This document shows positions 42,945-55,510 of a stretch of DNA of 64,000 bases, one piece after another. Each line of letters begins with the position of its first letter. Positions within the stretch are counted from its first letter, which is position 1. The position numbers and the translations under genes are program-made. Below the pieces are notes generated by a model. It was given only the letters and a program-made list of their open reading frames with translations, did no database searches and was not told the origin of the DNA. The DNA is from Simmondsia chinensis. Lineage: Eukaryota > Streptophyta > Magnoliopsida > Caryophyllales > Simmondsiaceae. Location of the stretch: positions 25,129,478 through 25,193,477 of the forward strand of contig JAGTTD010000015.1 of the NCBI GenBank assembly GCA_018398585.1, written 5' to 3'.

Positions 42945-45900
42945 TTAATAAACATCTATTTCACCCAGCTTTTGAAGCTCGCGTGTAAAGAACTTTGATG
43001 ACATATGTTTAGTTCTGTCTCCTTTCTTAAAATATGTGTGGGACATAATACTCTTGAAAGTGTATATTGTCCGAGTTATACATGCTTCTTGAACTGCTTG
43101 GTTAAAAAACCTTTTGCTAGGAAAAAAACCTAGTGGGAAAAACCACAGCAGAGGAAAAAGATTACAGTGCGTAATTAACTCCTCTTCAGGGGCGCACATT
43201 AATCAAGGATGTCTCGGAGTTGGCGAATGCCAATCTTGTGCCAATTTCTTGAAAGTTTGTAGTAGATGCTTTCTTGAATAACTATTCCAAGTTCTTGAGC
43301 GAACATGTACTTCATCTTTCTTCAAGAAGCTTGAGAGTAAGAACTTCTTTGAAGTGCACTGGTTCTATAAACTCTCTTCCGCTTGAACAATGCATACTTA
43401 TCTTCATTGTTGCACTCCCCCTGATCGTTGGATCAAGGGCTTTGTTGTTACCAATTCTCTACCTGCTCATACAGCGCAAGTGTTTCAGTAGTAACTGCAA
43501 TTGTTAGTAGATTACCAAAACATAGAGACAACAACAACAACAACAATCCCAGTGCCTCAAGGGCTCACGCATAAGCGGGGTCCGGGGGGTAGATGTACGC
43601 AACCTTCCCCTTCAGGGTGTCAACCTGAAGAGAGGCTTACTAAAACATAGCAATACATCTATATAACAAAATTGCATTCTTGTCACTTATCGGATGCCGA
43701 TCAACACTTGCATACATATTAATTGCAAGTTTTACATAATATAATATTGTATACTGTTTCATCCATCTAGATAAACATTTAATCACATATCACATAATAG
43801 TGACAAGTTGACCAAAGAGGCCATATCTAGTTGTGTGACAGTTGTATCAATGCGTCACTTAAACCAAGGTACGGTGGGGTCAATAATTTATTCGTTACCT
43901 AATTGAGGACCGATAAAGGTCAAAATTGAGGCACTAAACAACATGATGAAATACTCAAGTAACGTACTGGTATGAGTTCACCAATAGAGTAATCTTCTAT
44001 CATATTAGTGCTCGATCTTTAGGTCACGGCAAAATCTTTCCTTTTTCGAGATCCTCAATCTCGAGTTCTAAGTTTAGGTGCGTAATAGCCTTTTTAAGCT
44101 CTTCAGGAGTTATGATGATATTAACGTATTTCTCTTCCTGTAGATATGTACTGCGATTTTGAACTATATGCTTCTGGCATGTTTGGTCCTTCAGGGACTT
44201 TCATATAAATATAATCATACAAATAAACTATTACCAATCTATATATGTCGCATATCGAGACCTCCAGATTAAGTGCATCGATTTCTCATATGTATGTCCC
44301 AGCAATTTCTGGTCTCTAAGATAAACCTTGGGCTACAAATTGTGCTTTTCACCACTTTATTATTTTCTGCACCAATATTCAAATGTAGCATATAGGTTTT
44401 ATTCTTTAGGCATTTGGACTTCAGGTCCAACAATTACACATGGCTAATTGCGTCTTTTTATTTGAGCCAATCATTTCTCTGTTGGCATTCTTGAACAAAC
44501 ACTGGTCAAAGATTTTCATTTTCTTTTATTAGAGAGTAACTACTGTATATACAAACATCTATTCAATTTTGCTTCCATAATATCCCATATTTCATAGAGA
44601 TCTCTTTTTCTTCATAATCTCAATAATTTGACTCTTTTAGTAGTCTCAGTTTCAAGTAGATTCAGGTACCTGATAATCTTGAGGGATTTTCATTTACACA
44701 TATTATTATTTCTGCAGAGTTTATCTCCTCAAGAATTTCATAATAGAGGGACCAATATTTTCTAGAGCTCCATTTTCTTTCTCAGATTCAAATCTTGGAA
44801 CTCATATATCTACCACGCTTCTGGCGTGCAATGGATGCATTTTTCAATATATTAGAATATCGCTCGATTGGGATTTTAATTCGAGCAGGAGCATCTATAA
44901 TGGGGACATACTATTTGGTCACCATCTTTCCATTAGTGAATACATTTGTGAATTGGCTTGTAATAATTTAGAAGTGAACAATTCTTCGAACTTCTGGTTC
45001 GATGACGCATACCACATAAATTCTCATTTTCCAACTTTCATATTTCTCCTCCTGATTCTGGAAACCCTGTTTTGTCAAATTGACAATTAGAAGACTATGC
45101 TGTAAAATATTTTCAGTTAATGTCTCCAAATAATTTATCATAAATTCCAAGTCCCCTTATTTAGACCCATTTTTTCTCATTGAGGTGGAATAATTGGGAC
45201 ATACAGTATATAACCATAAATTGGATTTATGTATGTATCTGGATCTTGTCAGAGACAAGTTATACTGGGGTGATCCATAATTAGTGCCGCAACGTATATC
45301 ATAACATGTGCACATGTAGAAGTTGCCAATAATAATGGTCTAACAATTCGCTGTAGGCGTTTAATCAAAAGACCATTTTGTATCTGTACGCGAGCTATAT
45401 GGCAATTCATCCTATACAATAATCATTAAATTTCTGGGTTGTAAGTTCTCCTGCAATATCACACAATCCATGACTTGAGCTCATAGTCGGATCATTTATG
45501 CAAGAAGTTTCACAAATGCCAGATCACAAGTGTATCATACTCATGGGACCAACGAGTAGGGGCCTATGTTAATGTCATAACATACCGAATTGGTCCATGT
45601 GATAAAATAATTGGCCAACATACATCCCATTCAGTATTCCTTCCAGCATACGGGACTTGAACTCAATTTCAATTGACTATGACATAGTCACTTTGCCTTA
45701 AGCAGCACATGAAATCTCATCAAGAGAAAGAATCTTCAAGTTCTTCAATGAGTGCTCATGAGAACTTTCAATAATTTTTTTTCATCATCGTTACACCGAG
45801 ATGGCCCAAACGGTAAGGCCACAGGTAAAACATTTTGCAATCAGTTGACTCCTGGTTAACCACTGTATTTGAATCAATGGGGTTTATGTAAGTATAATAT

Positions 45901-47445
45901 ATCCCAGAAGAAAGTGCTGACAATTTTTTCACCATTGCGATGTAAAGACAGTTTCTGAAGTAAGCAATGTAATATAAAGATATTCTTTATCGCCCTCATT
46001 TATTGTCTCAATATGATAACCATTGGGTCGAATATCTTGAAAACTGATCAAGTTTTTCTGTGATCTACTGGAAACAGAGCATCGCTTATGTTTAATTTTG
46101 TCCGTTTAAGGAATAGAACATGTGCTCTTCCGGAGCGTTCAGCCAATTTTGAAATACCCGATATAAGAATCATCTAGTTCTTTAATGGGTGCGGGAATTT
46201 CAACGTTTTTCTTAACCATATTTATACCCTGATGGCTCAAATAGTCATATTATAAAATAAAATTCTTTTGGGTCTGTTAACTTCTGGCTAACTATCCCAA
46301 TAGGTATCTCCAAATTAAATAGACAGCCATACTTATGAAAATTATTGTTTCTTCAGGAAACATGATATATGCTCTTTTGGAGCCTTTAATAACGTATCAA
46401 ATATATTGGCCAAGAAGTATATGAATAACTGATAATAAGTAGACGGCATAGCCGTCCATATGAATGACTAATAATAAGCAGGCGGCATAGCCGACCATAT
46501 AAATAACAAATAATAAGTAGGCGGCATAGCCGACCATATAAATAATGAATGATTAATAAAAAGTAGGCGGTTTAACCAGCCTTGAATATGCAAAGTAGAA
46601 AAAAAGAAAAACTAAAGTTTTTCTTGTCCCTTCATCTCCTCATAATTAGTGGACTTCTTAAATTTTGGTCCATTCTGGGTACCATAATGTCAGTTATTAG
46701 GACCGTCACTATAACCTCGTCCGCGGTCCTGACCACGTCCACGTTTACGACCTTGACCATGTTCCTGCTGATCATATGTCGAAACATTCACTTCATGGAA
46801 GGGTTCAGACCCGATTGGTCGTGCCTGATGATTTTTCATCAACAATTCATAGCTTAGTTTAGCAACAAGGAGACAGATATCAACTACGAGTATTTTTTTC
46901 AGATCCTCGTTCTGGATATTGCTACTACAGGAACATATTCGAGACATGAAAAATAGAGAATATTTTCTCTAGCATATCCTCCTCAGTAATATTTTCATCG
47001 CATAATTGCAGACAGGAGGTAATACTAAACATTGCAGAATTATACTCGCTGACAGTTTTAAAATCCTGCAGCCGTGGATGAATTCATTTATAGCGAGCTT
47101 TAGGGGGGATCATAGACATATCATGATCAAACCACTCCTTTAAATTTAGCCAAAAGACTTATGGGTCCTTGACAGTAACATATTCAGCTTTCAATCCTTC
47201 TGGGATATGATGTCTTAGAAATATCATTGCTTTAATGTGATCCTGCAGGAATGCACTATTACCCCTTTTTAATTGTCCGAGATTCACAGCATCAGGGTGA
47301 ACCTCGACATTAAGGGTCCAAGGCAAATATTATTTTTTTGCCAGATATATTGAAAGCAATAAACTCAAGGTTAGTAAAATTATGAATCATGAAGATTAGG
47401 AAATAAAAACTTACCTCGAATATAGAAGAATCAGCTGATCAGAGA
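42945..47445 (-). pseudogene. copia-2 long copy, gag to RNase H, inverted
   Basis: Collinear minus-strand copy: gag 47350-46600 with Arg/Gly tail ('RGRGQDRGRGYS'), minisatellite 46585-46430, duplicated protease/pre-integrase module (46390-46130 and 46130-45740), integrase pieces 45700-44960, RT 44900-43970, RNase H 43750-43420, insert and 3' tail 43400-42945. The AT site is short here (about 45222-45240). Stops in every domain. A SINE interrupts RNase H-proximal sequence at 43526-43636. 5' LTR is at 47461. Confidence 0.82.
43526..43636 (-). mobile_element. SINE, minus orientation, with target duplication
   Basis: On the minus strand: 'aagcctctcttcaggttgac', 'ggttgcgtacatctaccccc', 'gagcccttgaggcactggga' and a (TTG)5-type tail. 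111 bp, 5' truncated. Target duplication of 14 bp with one mismatch: 43512-43525 ttaccaaaacatag and 43637-43650 ttactaaaacatag. The empty site is visible in the paralogous copy near 49126-49145 ('attgccaaaacatagcaata'). Same family as 16922-17052. Confidence 0.9.
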
Positions 47446-47460
47446 CTCGTGCTGATAACG

Positions 47461-47915
47461 TGTAATAAAACTATAGAGATATTATACTCTATAGGATGAA
47501 AATAAAGAGACAAACCCAAATATAATTAACGAAAAATAACAAGTATTTTATATCTGAACGAGATTATTTTATTTATAATTTTTTTCTCTCGTTTTTTTCT
47601 CTTTTCTCTTCCTTTTCTTTTATTTTCTTTCTCTCCTTTTTCTTTTCTTTTTTTTTTTCCGTTGCTGTTATTTTTTTTTTTTTTTGGCTATGCATGTATA
47701 TATGAAAAGGGGAAGAGATGAGTCATCTTTTTTGGATGGCTTATATTATGACAAGTGTCACAATTTGATTTGTGCTTAAATATCCATTTATATATATGTA
47801 TATGTATATATACGTAAATAGGTATTTTACATAATTTTTAATTTTCTATGATATTTAATAATATCCAAACTCGACTCTGGAATTTGTACCCGAAAAAGAT
47901 CTAATATTAACAACA
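47461..47915 (-). repeat. copia-2 LTR class A, full length, inverted
   Basis: 455 bp; begins TGTAATAAAAC (terminal region with one change) and ends TTAACAACA. Class A inverted repeat 'gacaagtgtcacaat' is near 47749-47763. 5' LTR of 42945-47445, followed after 2 bp by a class B LTR. Confidence 0.88.
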
Positions 47916-47917
47916 TC

Positions 47918-48351
47918 TGTTATAAAACTACAGAGATATTATACTCTATAAGAAGGTAATAAAAAGATAAACCCAAATTTAATTAACGAAAAATAACAAG
48001 TATTTTATATAAGTACAAGATTATTTTTACTAAATTTTTCGATTTCTCTTTTTCATCACTTTTTCTCTTATTTTCTTTTTCTTTTCTTTATTTTTACCTC
48101 GTTTTCTTGTGTGTGTGTTGCTGTGTGTGTATGCTCACATTTATACAGGAACTAAATGTGGGATGAGTCATCACAAGTTTATTCATGTGATGACACATGT
48201 TCCTTTTACATGTATTTTAACAATACCTATTTATGTATATGTATAGATACGCAAATATGTATTTTACATAATTTTTAATTTTTATGATATTCAATAATAT
48301 CCGAATTCGAACCTAAAATTGTACAAAAAAAAATATCTAATATTTCCAACA
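47918..48351 (-). repeat. copia-2 LTR class B, full length, inverted (3' LTR)
   Basis: 434 bp, TGTTATAAAAC to TTTCCAACA, then 'ctccccctttgaatattttt' (polypurine tract complement). It is the 3' LTR of the class B copy 47918-52549. Class B inverted arms 'gtcatcacaag' / 'catgtgatgac' at 48167-48193 (one mismatch). Confidence 0.88.
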
Positions 48352-51300
48352 CTCCCCCTTTGAATATTTTTCGTTATAACGGGACATAGTGTCCAAGCTA
48401 AATACGCTTGCCTCGTTAAAAACCTTGCCAGGAAATCCCAGTGGGAAAGAACCATAGTGAAGGAAAAAAAGGGTACCGCTCATATTTAACTCCCCCTCAT
48501 GTGAACATATTAGTAATGGGCGTTTCTGAGTCCACGCATATCAATCTTATGAACTAACTTATCAAAAGTTGATGTTGGCAATGCCTTTGTGAATAAATCT
48601 GCCAAATTCTCACTTGAGCGAACATGATGAATATCAATTTCGCCCATCTTTTGAAGCTCGTGTATAAAGAAGAACTTCGGTGATATATGCTTAGTTCTGT
48701 CGCCTTTCTTGTACTATGTGCGAGACTTAACACTCTTCAAAGTGTATATTTTCTTCGTTGAACTGCCTCGTTACAAAACCTTTTGCTAGGAAATAACCCA
48801 GTGGGAAAAACCATAGCAGCGCAAAAAGAGTGCAGTGCGTAATTAACTCCTCCTTAGGGGCGCACATTAATCAAGGATGTCTCGGACTTAGCAAATGCCA
48901 ATCTTGTGCTAATTTTTTGAAAGTTTGTAGTAGATGTTTTCTTGAATAACTCATCCAGGTTCTTGAAGTGCACTGGTTCTATGAACTCTCTTTCACTTGA
49001 ACAATGCATACTTATATTCATTGTTGCACTCCCCCTGACCGTTGGATCAAGGGCTTTGACGTTATCAATTCTCTACTTCCTCATAAACCGCAAGTATTTT
49101 AGTAGTAACTGCAATTGTTAGTAGATTGCCAAAACATAGCAATATGATTATATGACAAAATAGCATTCTTCTCACTTACCGGATGCCAATCAACACTTGA
49201 ATACATATTAATTGCAAGTTTGACATAATATAATATTGTATACTGGTTAATCCATCGAGATAAATATTTAACTACATATCACATACTAGTGGCAAGTTGA
49301 CCAAAGAGGCCATATCTGGTTATGTGACAGCTGTATCAAAGTGTCACTAAAACCAAGGTATGGTGGGGTCAAGAATTTATTCGTTACCTCATTGAGGACC
49401 AGAAGAGGTCAAAATTGAGGCATTAAACAACATGATGAAATACTAAAGTACCGTACCGGTACGAGTTGGCCAATAGAGTAATACTCTACTATATTAGTGC
49501 TCGATCTTCAAGTCGAGACAAAATCTTTCCTTTTCCGAGATCCTCAATCTCGAGTTCTCAGTTTAGGTGCATAACAGCCTTTTTAAGCTCGTCAGGAGTT
49601 ATGATGATATTAGCATATCTCTCTTTCAGTAGATATGTACTGTGGTTTTGAACTACATGTTTCTGGCATGTTTGGTTCTTCAGGGACTTTCATATAAATA
49701 TCATCGTACAAATAAGCTATTGCCATATATATATAACGCATATAGAGACCGTCAGATTTAGTGCATCCAATTCTCATATGTATGTCCCATCAATTTTTTG
49801 CCCTTAAAATAGACCTTGGGCTACAAATTGTGCTTTTCACCACCTCATTGTTTTGTGCACCAACATTCACACGTAGCATATAGGTTTTATTCTTTAGGCA
49901 TTTGGACTTTAGATCCAAAAATTACACATGGCTAATTCAGCCTGAATTGCGTCTTTCTATTTTTGCCAATCATTTTTTTGTTGGCATTCTTGAACAAACA
50001 CTAGTTCAAGATTTTCAATTTGTTTGATCAGTGAGTAGCTGCTGTATATACAAACATCTGATCAATTTTTATTTCGGTTCTATTATATCCCATATTTCAT
50101 AGAGATCTCTTTATCATCATAATTTAAATAGTTTAACTATTTCAATAATCTCAGGTGCCTAATAATCTTGAAGAATTTCATATTATCTTCTCTGTAGAGT
50201 TTTTCTCCTTAAAATTTTCACAATAGAGGGACCAATCTTTTCTATTGCTCCATTTTATTTCTCAGTTTCAAATCTTGGAACTAATACATCTACCACGCTT
50301 TTGGCATGCAATGGATGCATTTTTTAATATATTAGAATATTGCTCGATTGGGATATTAATTCGAGCAGGAGCATCTGCAGTGGAGACATATTATTTTGTC
50401 ACCCTCTTTCCATTAGTAAATGCATCTATGAATTGGCTTGTAATAATTTACAAGTGAACAATTCTTCGAACTTTTGGTTCGATGATACATTCCACATACA
50501 TTCTCATTTTCCAACTTCTGTTTTTCTCCCCCAGATTTTGGAAACCTTGTTTTATCAAATTGACAATATAACCCAGAAGAAATTGCTGACAATTTTTTCC
50601 CTATATTCTTTCTTTCTGAAGTAAGCGATGTAATATAAAGATATTGTTTATCGCCCTCATTTATTGTCTCAATATGATAACCATTACGTCAAATATCCCG
50701 AAAACTGATCAAGTTTTTCTGTGATCTGCTGGAAAATAGAGCATCGATTATGAGTAGTTTTGTCCCTTCAGGGATTATAACATGTGCTCTTCCGGAGCCT
50801 TAAACCAATTTTGAAACACCCGGTATAAGAATTTTTTAGTTCTTTAATTGGTGCAAGAATTTCAACGATTCTCTTAACCATATTTATACCCGGATGACTC
50901 AAATAGTCTTGTCATAAAATAAAAGTCTTTGGGGTTTGTTAACTTCTGGTTAACTATCCCAACAGGTATTGCCAAATTAAATAGATAGCCATACTTATGA
51001 AAAATATTGTTTCTTAAGGAAACATGATATATGCTCTTCAGGAGCCTTTAATAAAGTATCAAATAGATTGGCGAAGAAATATAGCCATATGAATAACTGA
51101 TAATAAGTAGGCGGCATAGCCGACCATATGAATGACTAATAATAAGTAGGCGGCATAGCCGACTATATAAATAACAGATAATAAGTAGGTGGCATAGCCG
51201 ACCATATAAATGATGAATGAGTAAAAAAAGTAGGCAGTTTAACCAGCCATGAATATGCAAAGTAGAAAATACGAAAAACTAAAGTTTTTCTTTTTCCTTC

Positions 51301-52098
51301 ATCTCCTCGTCATTAGTGGACTTCTTATATTTTTGTCCATTCTGGGTACCATAGTTCCAGTTATTATGATGGGGACTATAACCTCGTCTGCGGCCCTGAC
51401 CACGTCAACGTTTACGACCTCGACCATGTTCCCACTGGTCATATGTCGAAGCATTTACTTCAGGGAATGGTTCGAGTCCAGTTGGTCGTGTCTTATGATT
51501 TTTCATCAATAATTCATTGCTTTATTCAGCAACAATGAGACAGATACCAACTTTGAGTATCTTTTGAATACTCGTTCTCAAAATTACTACTGCAGGAGCA
51601 TATTTAAGACGTGAAGAGTAGAGAGTGTTTTCTCTAACATATCCTCCTCAGTAATATTTTCACCGCAGAATTGCAGCCGGGAGGTAATACTAAACACTGC
51701 AGAGTTTATACTTGTTGACAGCTTTAAAATCCTACAGCCACAGGTGAATCCATTCATAGCGAGCTTTTGAGGGATCATAAACATTTCATAATCAAACCTC
51801 TCTTTTAAATTCAACTAAGGACATATGGGTCCTTTTCATTAATACACTCAGCTTTCAATCCTTCAGGGATATGACGCCTGAGAAATATTTTAGAGCGATC
51901 CTGCAGGGATGCGTTATTTTCCCTTTTAATTGTCCGAGATTCACGGCATCAGGTTGTATCTCAATATTAAAGGTCAAAGGAAAATAATTTTTGTTAGTAA
52001 TATCAAGAGTAGTAAACTCAAGATTAGTAAAATTATAATTCACAAGAATTAGGGAAGGAAAACTTACCTCGAGTATAGAACAATCAGCTAGCTACAGA
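48352..52098 (-). pseudogene. copia-2 class B copy, internal region, inverted
   Basis: Minus strand: gag 52040-51240, minisatellite 51240-51060, duplicated protease module (51055-50800 and 50800-50570), then a deletion at about 50568 that removes the integrase core and joins 'LTIFS..' protease-end sequence to the integrase tail. RT 50100-49300, RNase H 49130-49000, insert 49000-48770, RNase H tail 48720-48590, 3' UTR 48480-48352. Bounded by two class B LTRs (47918 and 52114), so it is structurally a complete element; no matching flanking duplication was found. Confidence 0.8.
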
Positions 52099-52113
52099 CT
52101 CGTGTTGATAATG

Positions 52114-52549
52114 TGTTATAAAACTATAGAAATATTATAATCTATAAGAAGGTAATAAAAAGACAAACCCAAATATAATTAACAAAAAATAACAAGTATT
52201 TTACATCAAAACGAGATTATTTTTATCAAAGTTTTCTATTTCTCTTTCTCGTCACTTTTTCTCTTATTTTCTTTTTCTTTTCCTTCTTTTTGCCTTGTTT
52301 TCTTATGCGTGTGTGTTGCTGTGTGTGTATGCTCACATTTATACAGGAACTAAATGGGGGATGAGTCATCACATGTTTATTCATGTGATGACACATGTCC
52401 CTCTTACATGTAGTTTAACAATACCTATTTATGTATATGTACAGATACGTAAATAGGTATTTTGCATAATTTTTAATTTTTCATGATATTCAATAATATC
52501 CAAACTTAAATGTGAAATTGTACCCAAAAAATATCCAATATTTACAACA
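52114..52549 (-). repeat. copia-2 LTR class B, full length, inverted (5' LTR)
   Basis: 436 bp, TGTTATAAAAC to TTTACAACA. Primer-site complement at 52099-52113 (ctcgtgttgataatg, two changes). Perfect class B arms 'gtcatcacatg' / 'catgtgatgac' about 52366-52393. TATA-like 'tgtataaatgtgagc' read on the minus strand (about 52335-52349). Confidence 0.88.
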
Positions 52550-53109
52550 AGGCACAGGATTGGCATTCGCCAATTTCAAGACATCCTTGATTAATGTGCG
52601 CCCCTGAAGAGGAGTTAATTACGCACTGCACTCTTTTTCCTCTGCTATGGTTTTTCCCACTAGGTTTTTTCGGAGCAAAAGGTTTTTTAATGAGGCAGTT
52701 CAACTCGTACAATATACACTTTCAAGAGTGTTATGTCTAGCACATATCTTTAGAAAGGCGAAGAAACTAAACATATCTCACTGAAGTTCTTCTTTGCACA
52801 CGAGTTTTAGAAGATGGGTGAAATAGATGTTCAACATGTTTGCTCAAGTGAGAATCTAGCAGATTTGTTCACGAAGGTGTTGCCAACAACAAATTTTGTG
52901 AAGTTAGTTCATAAGATTGATATGCGTCGACTCAGAAACGTCCCTTACTAATATGTTAACATGAGGAGGAGTTAAATACGAGCTGTACTCTTTTTCCCTT
53001 CGCTATGGTTTTTTCCCACTGGGTTTTCCTGCCAAGGTTTTTAAGGAGGCAGGCGTATTTAACTTGGACACTATGTCCTGTTATAACGGAAAATATCCAA
53101 AGGGGGAGC
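52550..53109 (+). pseudogene. copia-2 insert, RNase H tail and 3' UTR
   Basis: Plus-strand 3' end: insert block with 'ttaattacgcactgcactct' (52550-52720), RNase H tail ('ttgttcacgaaggtgttgcc', about 52866), 3' UTR, 'aaagggggag'. Starts abruptly after the inverted class B LTR. Confidence 0.82.
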
Positions 53110-53308
53110 ATTGTAAATATTGGATTATTTTTGGGTACAAATTTTGCTTCGAGCTTGGATATTAATGAATATCATGAAAAATTAGAAATTATATAAAATA
53201 CCTATTTACATATCTGTACATATACATAAATAGGTATTGTTAAAATACATGTAAAAAGGACATGTGTCATCACATGAACAAACATGTGATGACTCATCCT
53301 TCATTTAT
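53110..53308 (+). repeat. copia-2 LTR class B, 5' part
   Basis: Starts CATTGTAAATATTGG; perfect inverted arms 'gtcatcacatg' / 'catgtgatgac' around 53265-53293. Cut at about 53308, then inverted protease-region sequence. Confidence 0.83.
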
Positions 53309-54653
53309 ATTCTTAATATGATAACCATTGCGACCAATATCTCAAAAACTTATCAACTTTCTTTGTGATCTACAGGAAAACAGAGCATCGCTTATGTTTA
53401 GTTTCGTGCTTTGAGGGAACATAACATGTGCTCTTCCGGAGCCTTCAACCAAATTTGAAACACCCGATATAAGAATCTTCTAGTTCTTTAATGGGTGCAA
53501 GAATTTCAACGATTCTCTTAACCATATTTATAATTGGATGACTTAAATAGTCATGTAATAAAATGAAAGTATTTTGGGTCTGTTAACTTCTAGTTAACTG
53601 TCCCAACTGGTATATTGAAAATAAATATTATTTCTTCAGGAAACATGATATATGCTCTTCTGGAGCCCTTAATAAAGTATCAAATAGATTGGCTGAGCAA
53701 TATAGCCATATGAATAACTGATAATAAGTAGGCGGCATAGCCGATGATATGATTAATGAATAAGTAATAAAAAGTAGGCGGTTTAACAGGCCATGAATAT
53801 GAAAAATAGAAAATACAAAAAACTAAAGCTTCTCTTTTTCCTTCCTCTCCACGTCATTAGTGGAATTTTTAAATTTTAGTCCATTCAGGGTACCAAAGTG
53901 CTAGTTATTATGACCATGACTATGACCTCGTCCACGGCCCTGTCCACATCTACGACCACGTTTATGAGCTTGACCATGTGCAAGATGGTCGAATGTCGAA
54001 GCATTCACTACAGGTAATGGGTCGAATCCAGTTGTTTGTGTCTGATGATTTTTCATCAACAATTCATTACTTTGTTCAGCAATGAGGAGACATATATCAA
54101 CTCAGAGTATTATTTAAATTCTCATTCTCGATATTGCTAGTACGGGAGCATATTCGAGACATGAAAAGTCTAGAATATTTTCTCTAACATATCCTCCTCA
54201 GTAATATTTCAACCACATAATTTAAGCTGGGAGGTAATACTAAACACTGCAGAGTTATACTCGCTGACAGTTTTAAAATCTAGCAGCCGCAAGTGAATCC
54301 ATTCATAGCGAGCTTTAGGGGGCATCATAGACATTTGAGGATCATACCTCTCCTTTAAATTCAGTAAAAGGACACGTCCTTTACTTTAATATACCCAGCT
54401 TTCAATCCTTCAGGAATATGATGCCTGAGAAATATCATTGCTTTAACGTGATCCTGCAGGGATGCACTATTATCCCTTTTTAGTTGTTCGAGATACACAG
54501 CATCAGGGTGAACCCCAACATTAAGGGTCCAAGGAAAATAATATTTTGCATCATATATCAAAAGCAGTAAACTGAAAGTTAGTAAAATTATAAATCACAA
54601 AGATTAAGAAATAAAAACTTACCTTGAATATAGAATAATCAGCCGGCTAGAGA
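53309..54653 (-). pseudogene. copia-2 gag and protease module, inverted
   Basis: Minus strand: gag 54560-53800 ('HPDAVYLEQLKRDN', 'AMIFLRHHIPEGLKAGYIKV'), shortened minisatellite (53790-53705), duplicated protease module (53690-53440, 53440-53309). Pol beyond this is absent. Primer-site complement at 54654-54668. Confidence 0.8.
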
Positions 54654-54668
54654 CTCGTGCTGATAACG

Positions 54669-55284
54669 TATTATAAAACAATAGAGATATTATACTCTAT
54701 AAGAAGGTAATAAAAAGACAAACCCAAATATAATTAACAAAAAATAACAAGTATTTTATTTCAGAACGAGATTATTTTTATTTAATTTTTCTATTTCTCT
54801 TTCTCGTCAAGTTTTCTTTTCTTTTCTTTTCTTTTCTTTTGCCTTGTTTTCTTGTGTATGTGTTGCTGTGTGTACATGCTCACATTTATACTCAATAATT
54901 AAGGAAAAATAACAAGTATTGTATATCAGAACGAGATTATTTTCTTTGTAATCTCTTTTTTTTTCTCTCCTTTTTTTCTCTTGTCTCTTCCTTTTCTTTT
55001 CTTTTCTTTCTCTCCTTTTTCTTTTCTTTTGCCTTGTTTTCTAGTGTGTGTGTTGCTGTGTGTATGCTCACATTTATACAGGAACTAAATGAGGGATGAG
55101 TCATCACATGTTTATTCATGTGATGACACATGTCCCTTTTACATGTATTTTAACAATACCTATTCCTGTATATGTATAGATACGTAAATAGGTATTTCAC
55201 ATAATTTTTAATTTTTTATGATATTTAATAATATCCAAACTCAAACCTAAAATTGTACCCGAAAAATATCCAATATTTACAGTA
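54669..55284 (-). repeat. copia-2 LTR class B with internal tandem duplication, inverted
   Basis: 54669-54893 is the primer-side part of a class B LTR, broken at 'acatttatactc'. At 54894 the LTR restarts ('aataattaaggaaaaataac') and runs to TTTACAGTA at 55284. The R/U5 segment is therefore present twice; the second has a class A-like purine block. Suggests recombination between LTRs of the two classes. Confidence 0.8.
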
Positions 55285-55510
55285 CTCCCCCTTTGGATAT
55301 TTTCCGTTATAACGGGACACAGTGTCTAAGTTACATATGCCTGCCTTGTTAAAAATCTTGCCAGGAAAACCAAGTTGGAAAAAACCATGGCAAAGGGAAA
55401 AACAATACAGCTCATATTTAACTCCCCCTCATGTGAACATATTAGTAAGGGACGTTTTTGAGTCGACGCATATATATCTTATGAACTAACTTCGCAAAAT
55501 CTTGTGAACT
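55285..55510 (-). pseudogene. copia-2 3' UTR and RNase H tail, inverted
   Basis: Polypurine complement 'actccccctttgg', 'acgggacacagtgtc', 'cctcatgtgaacatattagt', then truncated near 55510. Confidence 0.78.

Noticed and set aside
47918..52549. 5-bp target duplication for the class B copy
   Set aside because: Left flank (aacatc) and right flank (aggcac) do not match; no duplication claimed.
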